A DNA stretch of 64,000 nt from NCBI GenBank assembly GCA_963699805.1, contig CAVOVH010000005.1, forward strand, positions 1,068,037 through 1,132,036. The letters run 5' to 3'. Positions within the stretch are counted from its first letter, which is position 1; the number at the start of each line of letters is the position of its first letter. The notes under the pieces are model-generated. The model was not told the origin of the DNA. It made no database searches and saw nothing but the letters and a program-made list of their open reading frames with translations. Positions 29,001 through 38,135 of this stretch are shown here, in pieces. The translations under genes were made by a program, and so were the position numbers. This DNA comes from JAGTVG01 sp963699805 (GTDB lineage Bacteria; Bacteroidota; Bacteroidia; Cytophagales; Cyclobacteriaceae).

Positions 29001-29422
29001 ATATATTTAGTCCTGAGCAATTAAAAGATGCGATAAAATTGGATGCATTCGTCCTTTCCACCTCGATTTTAATAAATCAGGGCAATGGTTCTTTTAAATG
29101 CAAATCATTGCCTGTTACAGCCCAGATCACCCCGGTATATGCAATTCAGATAAGTGATTTTGATAATGATGGCAATAATGATGTACTTTTAGGGGGTAAT
29201 CTGTCTAAATCAAAACCCGAAGTGGGAATTTATGATGCAAGTTATGGTGTTTTGCTGAAAGGAAATGGGAAAGGTGAATTTTCCCCGATCTCCTATGAGG
29301 CATCGGGTTTCTTCGTGAAAGGTGAAATAAGGGACTTTAAAAAAACGATGGTAGGCAATCGGGATCTTTGCCTGGTTGCCGTCAATAATAAAAAATTTAA
29401 GGTTTTTATGATTAACAAGTAG
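26075..29422 (+). CDS. FG-GAP/VCBS repeat lipoprotein with ASPIC/UnbV domain (paralogue 1)
   Basis: A large secreted lipoprotein of 1115 residues. I chose the Met at 26075 because it gives a clean lipoprotein signal ending in LLGAC and the same length as the two paralogues; the open frame reaches back to 25844 across the susD terminator. Calcium-binding-like FG-GAP/VCBS repeats are seen as DFNKDGLIDVYFCGN, DINGDGWLDIYV and DYDKDGDLDMYLLNN. An ASPIC/UnbV domain lies near residues 515-590 (PVRGFQSTMDDRLIFGLG). A second repeat block follows with DGDIDFVVGNHGWNSRF. Such CRTAC1-like proteins are abundant in Bacteroidota glycan loci but lack a proven role; glycan binding or adhesion is inference. 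Its stop is four bases before the next gene. Confidence 0.9.
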   Translation: MNPLIVGRLIIFHLILSGIFLLGACRIGIQLKEDPESGLYQLLDNEEAGIDFINQVEYTEEYNTYTYRNFYNGAGVGLGDFNKDGLIDVYFCGNIRDNRLYLNKGNLHFEDITEKAGVACPGVWSTGVSIVDINGDGWLDIYVCKSGIMTEKNRNNELFINNGDLTFSERSKEYGIDELGLSTQAAFFDYDKDGDLDMYLLNNSFKSIGGYEIKKDQREVRDPEGGNKFYRNDQGHFIDITEEAGIYGSIIGFGLGVSVSDINGDGWLDLYISNDFFEKDYLYINNHDGTFSEKLEDYIRELSLGSMGADIADINNDAFQEIFVTEMVPEPESRLKTKSTFETWDEYQSNLGKGYYHQFARNVLQLNNGNGSYSEIGRLAGVATTDWSWGALIFDMNNDGWKDIFVANGIYKDLLDQDYLNFYSNPAIVRNLIQTEEHAILTMIHDIPSVRVPNYAFKNEKDLTFTNMAEYWGLGLPSHSNGAAYGDLDNDGDLDLVINNVNMPPFIYNNLTSERDANFYIGFKLAGDKQNSHATGSRVTVFSEGEMFFQELMPVRGFQSTMDDRLIFGLGKHQKVDSVWIEWWDDRYTKLYGMAANQMITLDIKDAVNGTINKKGNDIKKIFEDITDSGILDFRHIENEYVDFTRENLLFHMNSNEGPKMGMGDLNGDGLEDIVIGGAKDEPAYLFLQKPSGKFENQEVEVFEQDKTSEDTDCLIFDADNDGDNDIYMASGGHEFSSSSTALIDRLYLNDGKGNFIRSDQLLPTNKFETTSCVEAADYDHDNDLDLAVGIRLKPFAYGVPVNGYILQNDGNGRFRDITSQVAPGLSELGLITDLTWADIDGDQDDDLLVVGEFMPITVFLNNDGIFENRTTEWGLQDSNGWWKVIEKEDLDHDGDIDFVVGNHGWNSRFKSSRDHPLTMYVSDFDHNGSIEQIICQYNGENSYPMVMRDDIVGQIPSLAKKYPDHSSYKEQTIQDIFSPEQLKDAIKLDAFVLSTSILINQGNGSFKCKSLPVTAQITPVYAIQISDFDNDGNNDVLLGGNLSKSKPEVGIYDASYGVLLKGNGKGEFSPISYEASGFFVKGEIRDFKKTMVGNRDLCLVAVNNKKFKVFMINK

Positions 29423-29425
29423 CTT

Positions 29426-30031
29426 ATGTCCAGAATATATAAGTTTTCCATCCATACGTTTTTATTATTATTCATTTTTTGGGGATGTCAGCAGGAGCAT
29501 GAATATCATCGACGCATGAGAGAGGAACTCGCGAGTGGCATCAGGCACGATTCCCTTTTTCTGGGTCTGACCCTGGGAATGGTACAGAGAGATTTTTATG
29601 GACATTGCTGGCAGTTGAATAAGGAAGGATTGATCCGGCAGGGCAGTGGCAATGCCACCGTCCTGTATGAAATGAATGATCTGAAGGAACCAGCCAACAT
29701 GAATTTTTATCCAAATTTTTATGAAAGTAAGATTTGGGAAATGCCTGTAAAATTCACCTATGAGGCCTGGGCTCCCTGGAATAAACCATTATCCTCTGAT
29801 AGCCTTCTATTGGATGTACTCAGGCTTTTTAAAGAATGGTATGGTCCCGATTTTTTGGAAATAAAACACCGGAAATGGGGCTCTGCTTACGTCAAGCTGG
29901 ATGGTAACCGCAGGATTTCTTTGTTTAAAATAGATGAACAATCAGTCATGGCCATATTTACAGATATGCTGGTGGAGAAACAACTCAAGGAGGCGGGAGA
30001 AATTGAAAACAATGCCGGACTTCCGGAATGA
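29426..30031 (+). CDS. Small lipoprotein of unknown function
   Basis: A 201-residue protein I do not recognise. The N-terminus has a lipobox (FIFWGCQQ), so it is probably anchored in a membrane. The rest is mixed alpha/beta with a hydrophilic body, including a motif LTLGMVQRDFYGHCWQLNKE and a YVKLDGNRRISLFKIDEQ strand pair. It begins four bases after the first FG-GAP gene and lies 45 bases before the second, so the three should be co-transcribed. Its size and the LFLGLTLGM.. start resemble small beta-fold lipoproteins, but no family can be named. Confidence 0.75.
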   Translation: MSRIYKFSIHTFLLLFIFWGCQQEHEYHRRMREELASGIRHDSLFLGLTLGMVQRDFYGHCWQLNKEGLIRQGSGNATVLYEMNDLKEPANMNFYPNFYESKIWEMPVKFTYEAWAPWNKPLSSDSLLLDVLRLFKEWYGPDFLEIKHRKWGSAYVKLDGNRRISLFKIDEQSVMAIFTDMLVEKQLKEAGEIENNAGLPE

Positions 30032-30076
30032 AAATTAAATCTTTCCTGAATTGGAATTTTACTTTTATCCATTGAT

Positions 30077-33000
30077 ATGCCAGGATTTGAAAAAATATTG
30101 GTTTACAAAAGTGCGATTAAGATAATTCTCGTTTCTTTGGCCCTGTCCTCCTGTCAGTCTCTTTTTGATCACACAGGGGATCAGTTGTTTACTTCTCTCG
30201 ATACGGCCGACACAAAGGTTGTTTTTATCAACCAGCTTGAATACAAAGAGAAATTCAATATTTACAGGTACAGGAATTTTTACAATGGTGGCGGAGTGGC
30301 ACTCGGGGATATAGATCATGATGGATTGATCGATATCTATTTTACATCCAATATGCATCAAAACAGGCTGTATCGTAATCTGGGAAATTTCCATTTTCAG
30401 GATATTACCGAGCAGGCGGGTGTTGGGGGCAACCGGTCGTGGTCGACCGGGGTAAGCATGGCAGATGTGAATGGGGATGGTTGGCTGGATATATACGTAT
30501 GTAATTCAGGGGATATACAGGGAGACAATAAGCAGAATGAACTATTTATTAACCGGGGTGATCTGACCTTTTCCGAGGAGGCGGAAGCCTATGGAATTGC
30601 TGATCAGGGTTTTTCCACGCATGGTGCTTTTTTTGATTACGACAGAGACGGTGATCTGGACCTTTACCTGCTGAACAATTCCTACCAGGCCATTGGAAGT
30701 TTTGACCTAAAACAGGACCTGAGGAATATACGTGATGAGGAAGGATGTGATAAATTATTCCGGAATGATGGTCAGATCTTTACGGACGTCAGTGTATCGG
30801 CTGGCATCTATGGTTCGGTAATTGGCTTTGGGCTGGGTGTAACCGTCGGGGACATTGATCAGGATGGCTGGATGGATATTTATGTTTCCAATGATTTTTT
30901 TGAAAAAGATTATATCTATTTGAACAATCATGATGGCACATTCACGGAAAACCTGGAAAAGATGATGCCATCCATCAGCGCGGCTTCCATGGGAGCCGAT
31001 ATGGCGGATATCAACAATGATGGGTATCCGGAGATATTCGCTACCGATATGATCCCTGAACCGGATTATCGGTTGAAGACAAAAACCACTTTTGATTCAT
31101 GGGATAATTACCAGTTCCGGGTAAAAAATGGGTATTACCATCAGTTTACACGCAATATGCTTCAGCTAAACAACCAGGATGAAACCTTCAGTGAAATTGG
31201 AAGACTTGCAGGAGTCTATGCCACCGACTGGAGCTGGGGGGCATTGATTTTCGACATGGATAATGATGGGCTGAAAGATCTTTTCGTCGCAAACGGGATC
31301 TATCAGGACCTCACCGATCAGGATTATATTCAATACTTTTCTGACGTACGGGTGATGAGAAGCATCGTAATGGAAAAGAATGTGGATTTTCAGAGGTTGA
31401 TAGACGCCATTCCTTCCGAGAAAATCCCCAATTATGCTTTCCGGAATGAGGGAGGATATCATTTCGAAAATGTGGCAGATGCCTGGGGACTGGCAGCGCC
31501 AAGCCACTCAAATGGATCGGCGTATGGTGATCTTGACAATGATGGTGACCTTGACATTGTCGTTAACAATGTGAATATGCCTGCTTTTATACTGCGGAAT
31601 AACTCCATTGAGAAACACCCGGATAACCACTATTTAAAAATTATCCTCCATGGAGAAGGGAAAAATACATACGCGTTTGGCTCAAAAATCAAAGTTAAAT
31701 ATAAAAATGAAATCAGCTATATCGAACAAATGCCCATCCGCGGTTTTCAGTCAAGTGTGGACCCAAGACCGAATTTTGGCCTCGGTAATACGTGTAGGGT
31801 TGATACGTTGATCGTGGAATGGCCGGATGGCAAAGTAACCATGTTAACCCAGGTTGACGCAGACCAGACGATTACCCTAAACCAGTTGGAAGCCGGATTT
31901 TCATCCATGGATCTGGTTAAGAGCAAAAATCACCCCAATGTTTTGTTTCAGGAGATTTTAGAAAATAAACCGATTGATTTCATCCATCAGGAAAATGATT
32001 TTAATGATTTTAACCGGGATAAACTGATCAATCATATGATATCCAGGGAAGGGCCCCGAATTGCCAAAGCCGATGTGAATGCAGATGGAATGGAGGATAT
32101 CTTCATTGGAGGCGCAAAGGATAGAGCGGGTGCTTTGTATATTCAAATGAAGGATGGATCATTCATTCCGACAAACAGAGAGGTATTTGAAGCAGATAAA
32201 ACATGTGAAGACACTGACGCTGCCTTTTTTGATGCCGACCAGGATGGGGATGTGGATCTGTATGTGACAAGCGGTGGATACGAATTTTCCTCCAGTTCGA
32301 CGGCTTTGATTGATCGATTGTATCTGAATGATGGGAATGGTAACCTCAGCAGATCAGATCAGATTCTGCCAGCCGGAAAATTTGAAAGTACTTCCTGCGT
32401 TCGGCCTGCGGATTTCGATGAAGATGGTGATATTGAATTATTTGTTGGAGTCCGGCTAAAACCATTCTTATATGGCATGCCCACCAGTAGTTATGTACTT
32501 GAAAACGATGGTCTTGGAAGATTTTCTGATATTTCGGATGAAATTGCACCTGGCCTGAAGGACATAGGAATGATCACGGATATGGTCTGGGCTGATATCG
32601 ATGATGATCATGACCTGGACATGGTCATCGTGGGAGAATGGATGCCCATTACCATCTTTCAGAATAATCATGGCCAGTTCGAAAATATCACCGAAAAAGC
32701 AGGTTTGGGAAAATCAAATGGATGGTGGAACCGGATTCAAGCAGGTGACCTTGATCAGGATGGCGATACGGACCTGGTAGCAGGAAATCATGGCTGGAAC
32801 TCAAGATTCAAGGCCTCTCAGGAAAAACCGGTTACCATGTATGTGAATGATTATGATATGAACGGTTCGGTGGAGCAGGTAATCTGTATGTACAATGGAA
32901 ATGGGTCATATCCCGTGGCACTCAAACACGATCTGGTAAATCAAATTCCTTTCCTGGCAGAAAAGTATCCCAGATATGAAGATTATGTCGAACAGACCAT

Positions 33001-33421
33001 CACAGATATTTTCAGCTCGGATCAGTTGAAACGGGCGGTTGTATTAGAAGCCTTCCAGCTGGCTAATTCTGCCATTCTGAATCATGGAGATGGTACTTTT
33101 GAAGTGAAACCCTTACCTGTGGAAGCTCAGTTTTCTCCCGTTTATGCCATCGATCTTGAAGATGTTGACCGTGACGGGGTCCCGGATATTCTTATGGGAG
33201 GCAATTTTTATGCCGTCAAACCTGAAATCGGAAGGTATGATGCCAGTTATGGTTCATTTTTAAAGGGAAATGGAAAAGGATCATTTACATGGATCCCCCC
33301 CGGAAAATCTGGTTTCAGACTGAATGGAGAGATCCGGGATCTGATCAGCCTGGATATGGGAACAGGTAAGTTAATGATTGTGGCAAGAAATAACAGCCCC
33401 CTGCAAATCTTTAAATATTAA
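30077..33421 (+). CDS. FG-GAP/VCBS repeat lipoprotein with ASPIC/UnbV domain (paralogue 2)
   Basis: A 1114-residue paralogue of the protein at 26075, alike over its whole length. The signal peptide ends in LALSSC. Repeats include DIDHDGLIDIYFTSN, DVNGDGWLDIYVCNSG and DYDRDGDLDLYLLNN. The block SNDFFEKDYIYLNNHDGTF is nearly identical in all three paralogues. The ASPIC/UnbV domain lies near residues 515-590 (IRGFQSSVDPRPNFGLG), followed by more repeats and a C-terminal LMGGNFYAVKPEIGRYDASY segment. It is followed after 11 bases by the GH32 lipoprotein, which suggests a joint role at the surface in fructan or related glycan use. Confidence 0.92.
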   Translation: MPGFEKILVYKSAIKIILVSLALSSCQSLFDHTGDQLFTSLDTADTKVVFINQLEYKEKFNIYRYRNFYNGGGVALGDIDHDGLIDIYFTSNMHQNRLYRNLGNFHFQDITEQAGVGGNRSWSTGVSMADVNGDGWLDIYVCNSGDIQGDNKQNELFINRGDLTFSEEAEAYGIADQGFSTHGAFFDYDRDGDLDLYLLNNSYQAIGSFDLKQDLRNIRDEEGCDKLFRNDGQIFTDVSVSAGIYGSVIGFGLGVTVGDIDQDGWMDIYVSNDFFEKDYIYLNNHDGTFTENLEKMMPSISAASMGADMADINNDGYPEIFATDMIPEPDYRLKTKTTFDSWDNYQFRVKNGYYHQFTRNMLQLNNQDETFSEIGRLAGVYATDWSWGALIFDMDNDGLKDLFVANGIYQDLTDQDYIQYFSDVRVMRSIVMEKNVDFQRLIDAIPSEKIPNYAFRNEGGYHFENVADAWGLAAPSHSNGSAYGDLDNDGDLDIVVNNVNMPAFILRNNSIEKHPDNHYLKIILHGEGKNTYAFGSKIKVKYKNEISYIEQMPIRGFQSSVDPRPNFGLGNTCRVDTLIVEWPDGKVTMLTQVDADQTITLNQLEAGFSSMDLVKSKNHPNVLFQEILENKPIDFIHQENDFNDFNRDKLINHMISREGPRIAKADVNADGMEDIFIGGAKDRAGALYIQMKDGSFIPTNREVFEADKTCEDTDAAFFDADQDGDVDLYVTSGGYEFSSSSTALIDRLYLNDGNGNLSRSDQILPAGKFESTSCVRPADFDEDGDIELFVGVRLKPFLYGMPTSSYVLENDGLGRFSDISDEIAPGLKDIGMITDMVWADIDDDHDLDMVIVGEWMPITIFQNNHGQFENITEKAGLGKSNGWWNRIQAGDLDQDGDTDLVAGNHGWNSRFKASQEKPVTMYVNDYDMNGSVEQVICMYNGNGSYPVALKHDLVNQIPFLAEKYPRYEDYVEQTITDIFSSDQLKRAVVLEAFQLANSAILNHGDGTFEVKPLPVEAQFSPVYAIDLEDVDRDGVPDILMGGNFYAVKPEIGRYDASYGSFLKGNGKGSFTWIPPGKSGFRLNGEIRDLISLDMGTGKLMIVARNNSPLQIFKY

Positions 33422-33432
33422 CGCTTAAAAAA

Positions 33433-34986
33433 ATGATTAATAAAAACAGATTACTATGGCTGTTTCTCTTTATTCTATGGTTTTCCTGTTCAAAAGGAAA
33501 AAAAGAGAAACAGGCCCAGGAACGGCAGGGAAATCAAACCGTGATTCAGGAGGAGTTGGAGAGATTCCGTCCGGTGTTTCACTTTACTCCAAACGAAAAT
33601 TGGACGAACGATCCCAATGGACTGGTACAGTATAATGGCAAATATCATTTGTTTTACCAATATAATCCCTATGGGATACAATGGGGTCATATGAGTTGGG
33701 GACATGCTACCAGCGAAGACCTGATCCACTGGCAACATCAGCCGGTGGCCATCTACGAGGAAGGGAATGAAATGATTTTTTCAGGTAGTGTGGTAGTTGA
33801 TAAACAGAATACAAGCGGGTTATGTACCAACGATGAAGGATGCCTTGTTGCGATCTATACCTCTCATATGGATGGAAATGCACAATACCAGAGCCTGGCG
33901 TTCAGTAACGATGAAGGGAAATCCTGGGCAAAATATCAGGGAAATCCGGTATTGGATATCGGCCTGAAAGATTTCCGGGATCCCAAGGTATTCTGGTACG
34001 AATCCGGACAAAAATGGGTGATGGTGGTCAGCGTGCCCCATGAATACAAGGTGCAGTTTTATCAATCCCGGAATCTGATCGACTGGGGACTTACCGGGGA
34101 ATTCGGGAACCAGGGAGATGTAACCAAAATCTGGGAATGCCCTGACCTGATCCGGGTAAGGAAGCAAGATACGGAAGATTATAAATGGGTACTGGTCATC
34201 TCTTCGGGTAGCAATTATGGCGACTTTACAGGGATGCAATATTTTGTCGGCGATTTTGATGGAGGGAAATTCATTCCGGATATACCATCGGAAAAGCCAA
34301 ATTGGGTCGATTATGGGAAGGATTTTTACGCCGCGGTTACCTATAATCATCTCCCGGAAGGAATGAATCCTGTTCTGGTTGGATGGGTGAATAACTGGAG
34401 ATATGCTAACAGCATTCCTACGGATCCTTGGAGAGGGATGATGTCAATCCCTAGGGAGCTTACCCTGCGTGAGGAAAATGACGGATACAGCTTAATTCAA
34501 AAGCCGGTTGTATCCTTTTATGAATATATCACTTCGGGAAGGAAATATGAATTTCAGGATTATGAAATTCAACTAAATGATCAGCTGCTTCATGAAATTT
34601 CAGCCGGATCTTACTTGCTACAGGTTGAATTTGAAAATACGAATGCCGCTGAATTCGGGATCGACCTGTTAATGAATGATCAAAATAAAACCAGGATCGG
34701 ATATGACATGAAAGAAGGATCCCTGTATATTAACCGGGAGGAATCAGGGAATGTTGAATTCAATGAGGTTTTTGCCAGCATCGAATCGGCTCCTTTAGCT
34801 CTTGAAAATGGCCGTCTGAAATTGGATATTCTGGTGGATCAATCAGTCATTGAGGTGTTTGCCTCAGATGGATACCGTGTGATCACAGACCAGGTTTTCC
34901 CGGGACAAGGTCAGGAGGGCCTGCAACTGTATTCTCAGGGTGGGAAAACCCGCGTGGTCAATCTGGCATTGTACAAGGTGAGATAA
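33433..34986 (+). CDS. Glycoside hydrolase family 32 lipoprotein (fructan beta-fructosidase/levanase)
   Basis: A 517-residue lipoprotein with lipobox ILWFSCSKG. The GH32 motifs are all present: WTNDPNG with the nucleophile Asp60, the FRDPK motif with transition-state stabiliser Asp183, and WECPDL with acid/base Glu235. The five-bladed propeller is followed by a C-terminal beta-sandwich (DILVDQSVIEVFASDG), typical of exo-acting levanases, inulinases and invertases. Substrates are beta-fructosides such as levan, inulin or sucrose; the specificity is not readable from sequence. Being a lipoprotein placed 11 bases behind an FG-GAP gene, it should act at the surface or in the periplasm. It converges with the gene ending at 35278. 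Confidence 0.94.
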   Translation: MINKNRLLWLFLFILWFSCSKGKKEKQAQERQGNQTVIQEELERFRPVFHFTPNENWTNDPNGLVQYNGKYHLFYQYNPYGIQWGHMSWGHATSEDLIHWQHQPVAIYEEGNEMIFSGSVVVDKQNTSGLCTNDEGCLVAIYTSHMDGNAQYQSLAFSNDEGKSWAKYQGNPVLDIGLKDFRDPKVFWYESGQKWVMVVSVPHEYKVQFYQSRNLIDWGLTGEFGNQGDVTKIWECPDLIRVRKQDTEDYKWVLVISSGSNYGDFTGMQYFVGDFDGGKFIPDIPSEKPNWVDYGKDFYAAVTYNHLPEGMNPVLVGWVNNWRYANSIPTDPWRGMMSIPRELTLREENDGYSLIQKPVVSFYEYITSGRKYEFQDYEIQLNDQLLHEISAGSYLLQVEFENTNAAEFGIDLLMNDQNKTRIGYDMKEGSLYINREESGNVEFNEVFASIESAPLALENGRLKLDILVDQSVIEVFASDGYRVITDQVFPGQGQEGLQLYSQGGKTRVVNLALYKVR

Positions 34987-35277
34987 CTTATCATTAACAG
35001 GTCCCAAGATCCTGATTAATCGGCACCATTCCCTAACCGGTGATATGGCGTAATATATGACCTCGTCCTTTACTTTATTCTCGGCATGTAAGGATCAGTT
35101 AATATTACGGGAATGGGTCAATTACCAGATTTCCACATTTTCCTGGACCACAGAATTGAGGTGCGGATTTGCCTGTTTACGAGTATGCCAATCTACTGAT
35201 CTACCGTTCTGCCTATTTCCCGCTCCTCCAGTTCCTCGGTTTCCGATACTTTAGAAAATGCTTCAATTCATATCCTT

Positions 35278-37008
35278 TCACGGATGGACTTCGATCAATC
35301 TTTGTGCTGAGAAAGGCCGGCCTGAAGCATCTGCGCCTTCAATATGAATCAGATATTTCCCCGATACATCATTGGCCCGGAATTTTATCTGAAACCTGTT
35401 GGAGGTATCAAGCTGTATAGAAGGGGCCCAATAGATCACGGGATTGAATTCCGGTATATCCGGTGAATAGGGAGTTGGATCAACCGGATTGTTTTCATTG
35501 TTTAAAGATTGAGCTAATCCTTGAATCATCAAATTGTTCGGTTGACTCCTGAAATAATCGATTAAATAGTTGTTCTTCGTGTATACCGTAATGATCCCAC
35601 CCTGTATCATGATGGGATCAAAGTTTTTTAAAATAGATTGATTGGTATTGTAAATATCGATCCTGTCAAGCTGGTTGAAAGGAATATTATAAACCAGGGA
35701 ATCACTGAAGCTGAAATATCCATCCACCATCATCCAGGGAGGTTTCATGAAAAATTTTCTGGTTTCACCATTGTTCAATAAGATTTTTCTTTGATCGTTT
35801 TCTTTAATATTGGATGTGTTGATGACAGCCTCCCTTAAAAAATCCTCCACATTCTTGAGCAGTTGGTATTTCTCCATCTGATAAGACCTGTCAGGTTTAA
35901 ATGGCAAGTAGTGCGATTCATGGTATCTTGAAGTATCAATATCGGACTTCCTGTACAATTCCTGTATTTTGCGTCGTAGTCCACTATAATAAATATAATG
36001 GTTGATTTGATTCATATCGGTAATCTGCGCTTCATCGGTTTTCGTGGGCAGGGATTCAGATATCTTTTTAATATGGATCCTACTTACAGGTGACTGATAG
36101 GGATTCAGATTGATGATCTGCAGGCTGCGGATCCCCTTAAAAAGAGGCATATCAAAAGAAAATTTACCCTCCACACTTATCAACCGGGTGAATTTCGATT
36201 GCCCGATATCATATATCGACAGGACCCTGGAAGATATTGGCAATCTGGTATCCGGATCCCATATTGTACCTTCAATATGGATCAATTTTTCAGGTTCATA
36301 TAATAACTCATTTTTCAGTGTTGGGTCGATATTTAATTTTCTGTACCAGGTATGAATGAATTCCAGATCCTGTAATCCACACAGGCCTAGATCGAGTACG
36401 GCTATGGAAAGATTGGGAACACCTTCTCCCTGCCGGACATTCATTAATTCGAATTCTAGGTAAACAGAATCGCGTGTATGAATGGAAGCCTGATTTAACA
36501 GGGAAATTTTATGGAAATTTTGATCAGGACCGGCCGAATCCCGGGAAAGATTATTCTCCGGGATGGATAAAGCAGGGCTGGTAAGATTGTCAAAATCATT
36601 GAACACAGAAACCGATTTATAAAAATTAAAATCCTCCCTAAAGTTTGAATTCCATGCACTGTAGATGCGTAATAGATAGGTCCCGTTCTTCAAAGTGAGT
36701 GGAATCTCAAAAGATCCGGATGCCGTATTATTCTCGATTTTAAGTAATTCTTCTCGTATGATCTCACCGGTAGCACTTACGAAATCGGCATGGACCAGCT
36801 CAGATAGGGATTCATTTTCGTTAAAGATGTATATTTTGAAATTCAGAATCTCCCCTGTGACATAAAAACTTTTATCTGTATGTGCATAGAGGCGATCCGG
36901 ATCCAGTTTCTGGGCCAACCCAGGCTCAAGATTCAGAACGAACAGAAAAAACAGCACCCATCTCATGAAATCATTCTTTATACGGAATATGTTGCGAATC
37001 TGTATCAT
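35278..37008 (-). CDS. Secreted MG2-like domain protein of the TonB–DUF4249 trio
   Basis: A protein of about 576 residues with a signal sequence (WVLFFLFVLNLEPGLAQ). The N-terminal part, YAHTDKSFYVTGEILNFKIY followed by FEIPLTLKNGTYLLRIYSAW, resembles the MG2 macroglobulin-like domain found in Bacteroidota surface proteins. A later stretch, IYNTNQSILKNFDPIMIQGG then ITVYTKN, resembles the plug-like tail seen in TonB-receptor-related proteins. I chose Met at 37008, just upstream of which the previous gene stops (37014); Met 36966 is also possible. It is last of a three-gene minus-strand run with DUF4249 and a TonB receptor. This trio recurs in Bacteroidota; its function is unknown. Confidence 0.8.
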   Translation of the reverse strand: MIQIRNIFRIKNDFMRWVLFFLFVLNLEPGLAQKLDPDRLYAHTDKSFYVTGEILNFKIYIFNENESLSELVHADFVSATGEIIREELLKIENNTASGSFEIPLTLKNGTYLLRIYSAWNSNFREDFNFYKSVSVFNDFDNLTSPALSIPENNLSRDSAGPDQNFHKISLLNQASIHTRDSVYLEFELMNVRQGEGVPNLSIAVLDLGLCGLQDLEFIHTWYRKLNIDPTLKNELLYEPEKLIHIEGTIWDPDTRLPISSRVLSIYDIGQSKFTRLISVEGKFSFDMPLFKGIRSLQIINLNPYQSPVSRIHIKKISESLPTKTDEAQITDMNQINHYIYYSGLRRKIQELYRKSDIDTSRYHESHYLPFKPDRSYQMEKYQLLKNVEDFLREAVINTSNIKENDQRKILLNNGETRKFFMKPPWMMVDGYFSFSDSLVYNIPFNQLDRIDIYNTNQSILKNFDPIMIQGGIITVYTKNNYLIDYFRSQPNNLMIQGLAQSLNNENNPVDPTPYSPDIPEFNPVIYWAPSIQLDTSNRFQIKFRANDVSGKYLIHIEGADASGRPFSAQRLIEVHP

Positions 37009-37013
37009 TTTAT

Positions 37014-38135
37014 TTATTCCCCCCAATAATGAGGCCGTGTGGTGGTGGCATCATCTAGGTTGTACAAACAATTACAACATGCCGGGTCATTAAAGGCCTG
37101 ATATAAATAAAGATCATTGCATCGGTCGTAAATGTACATGGGCTTGAAAAAGGAATAATTGGTCCAGGTACGTATCGTGTCCACTGCCGAAACCTCAAAA
37201 TATCCGAGAACCAGTTCCCCGGGATCATTCACATTATATACATTCCCTCTGATAGGAGCGGGAGGCGTATCGAAAATACTGCCGGTTGGAAAGGCGATTT
37301 TTTTTACGGTTTCCCAGTATTGATAGGTTTCTTCCGTTATGGAAAACTGACCGACATTATAAAAATGTTTTTCATAAAACTGCCAGAAAGGTTCAATGTA
37401 AATCCTGCCGACCTCAAAATCCCGCAATGGCTGATCATCCAGGTTTTCACTTGAAAATATATTTATCTGTTCCGGGTTGACGGGCTGTTCAACGTAACAG
37501 ACTTTTGGGTAAACCAGAGGATGGCATTGAACTTCCGTCAGGGAATAAACATGATTGGATCTCCAGATAAAATAATAAGGCTGATTGTTTTCTTTGATAG
37601 GCGTATTGATTTGAATTTTCAATTGATTTTTTTCAATGACCGTGCCTGATTCAGTGATCTCATTCACAATCTCCCGTTCCACATATAAAGAATCCGGCTT
37701 TAAGATACCAGGCATGGTTTGAGGATGCGAATGATACACTTTTCCGTTCTTGAGTTGGATCTCAATAAAGTAGGCCGTTCCCGGGTTTCTTTCAATTTGA
37801 TTTCCATACAAATAATAAACGCCCTTTTCACTCTCCACATAATCTTCATAATTTCCATATTCATCATATAATCTGACCTTCGCCTGCATAACTTTTGGCG
37901 GCGATAAGCTGCCATAATAGGTCGAATAATTCAGGTTCAGTTTATGAATGGTATTCTTTTGTGTAATGATACCATCTACTACCAGGTATCTTTCATCCGA
38001 TGGACTTACATAATCAAATTTTTCGATGCAGGAATTGATGATAAACACGGGAAGTCCGGTGACGATCAAAAAAGTGATGGTAACTTTAAATGATAGGGAT
38101 CTCACGGTTCCATTCAATCTTTTCATAATGATCAA
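37014..38135 (-). CDS. DUF4249 domain lipoprotein
   Basis: A 373-residue DUF4249 protein. The signal peptide ends at FIINSC, a lipobox-like cysteine. The family start is visible as YLVVDGIITQKNTIHKLNLN, then repeated beta strands such as AYFIEIQLKNGKVYHSHPQT and a Cys-rich C-terminus (CNDLYLYQAFNDPACCNCLY). DUF4249 genes commonly sit next to TonB receptors, and the start codon here overlaps the receptor stop by four bases (38132-38135). It may be a surface-binding partner of the receptor, like SusD for SusC, but this is unproven. Confidence 0.9.
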   Translation of the reverse strand: MIIMKRLNGTVRSLSFKVTITFLIVTGLPVFIINSCIEKFDYVSPSDERYLVVDGIITQKNTIHKLNLNYSTYYGSLSPPKVMQAKVRLYDEYGNYEDYVESEKGVYYLYGNQIERNPGTAYFIEIQLKNGKVYHSHPQTMPGILKPDSLYVEREIVNEITESGTVIEKNQLKIQINTPIKENNQPYYFIWRSNHVYSLTEVQCHPLVYPKVCYVEQPVNPEQINIFSSENLDDQPLRDFEVGRIYIEPFWQFYEKHFYNVGQFSITEETYQYWETVKKIAFPTGSIFDTPPAPIRGNVYNVNDPGELVLGYFEVSAVDTIRTWTNYSFFKPMYIYDRCNDLYLYQAFNDPACCNCLYNLDDATTTRPHYWGE

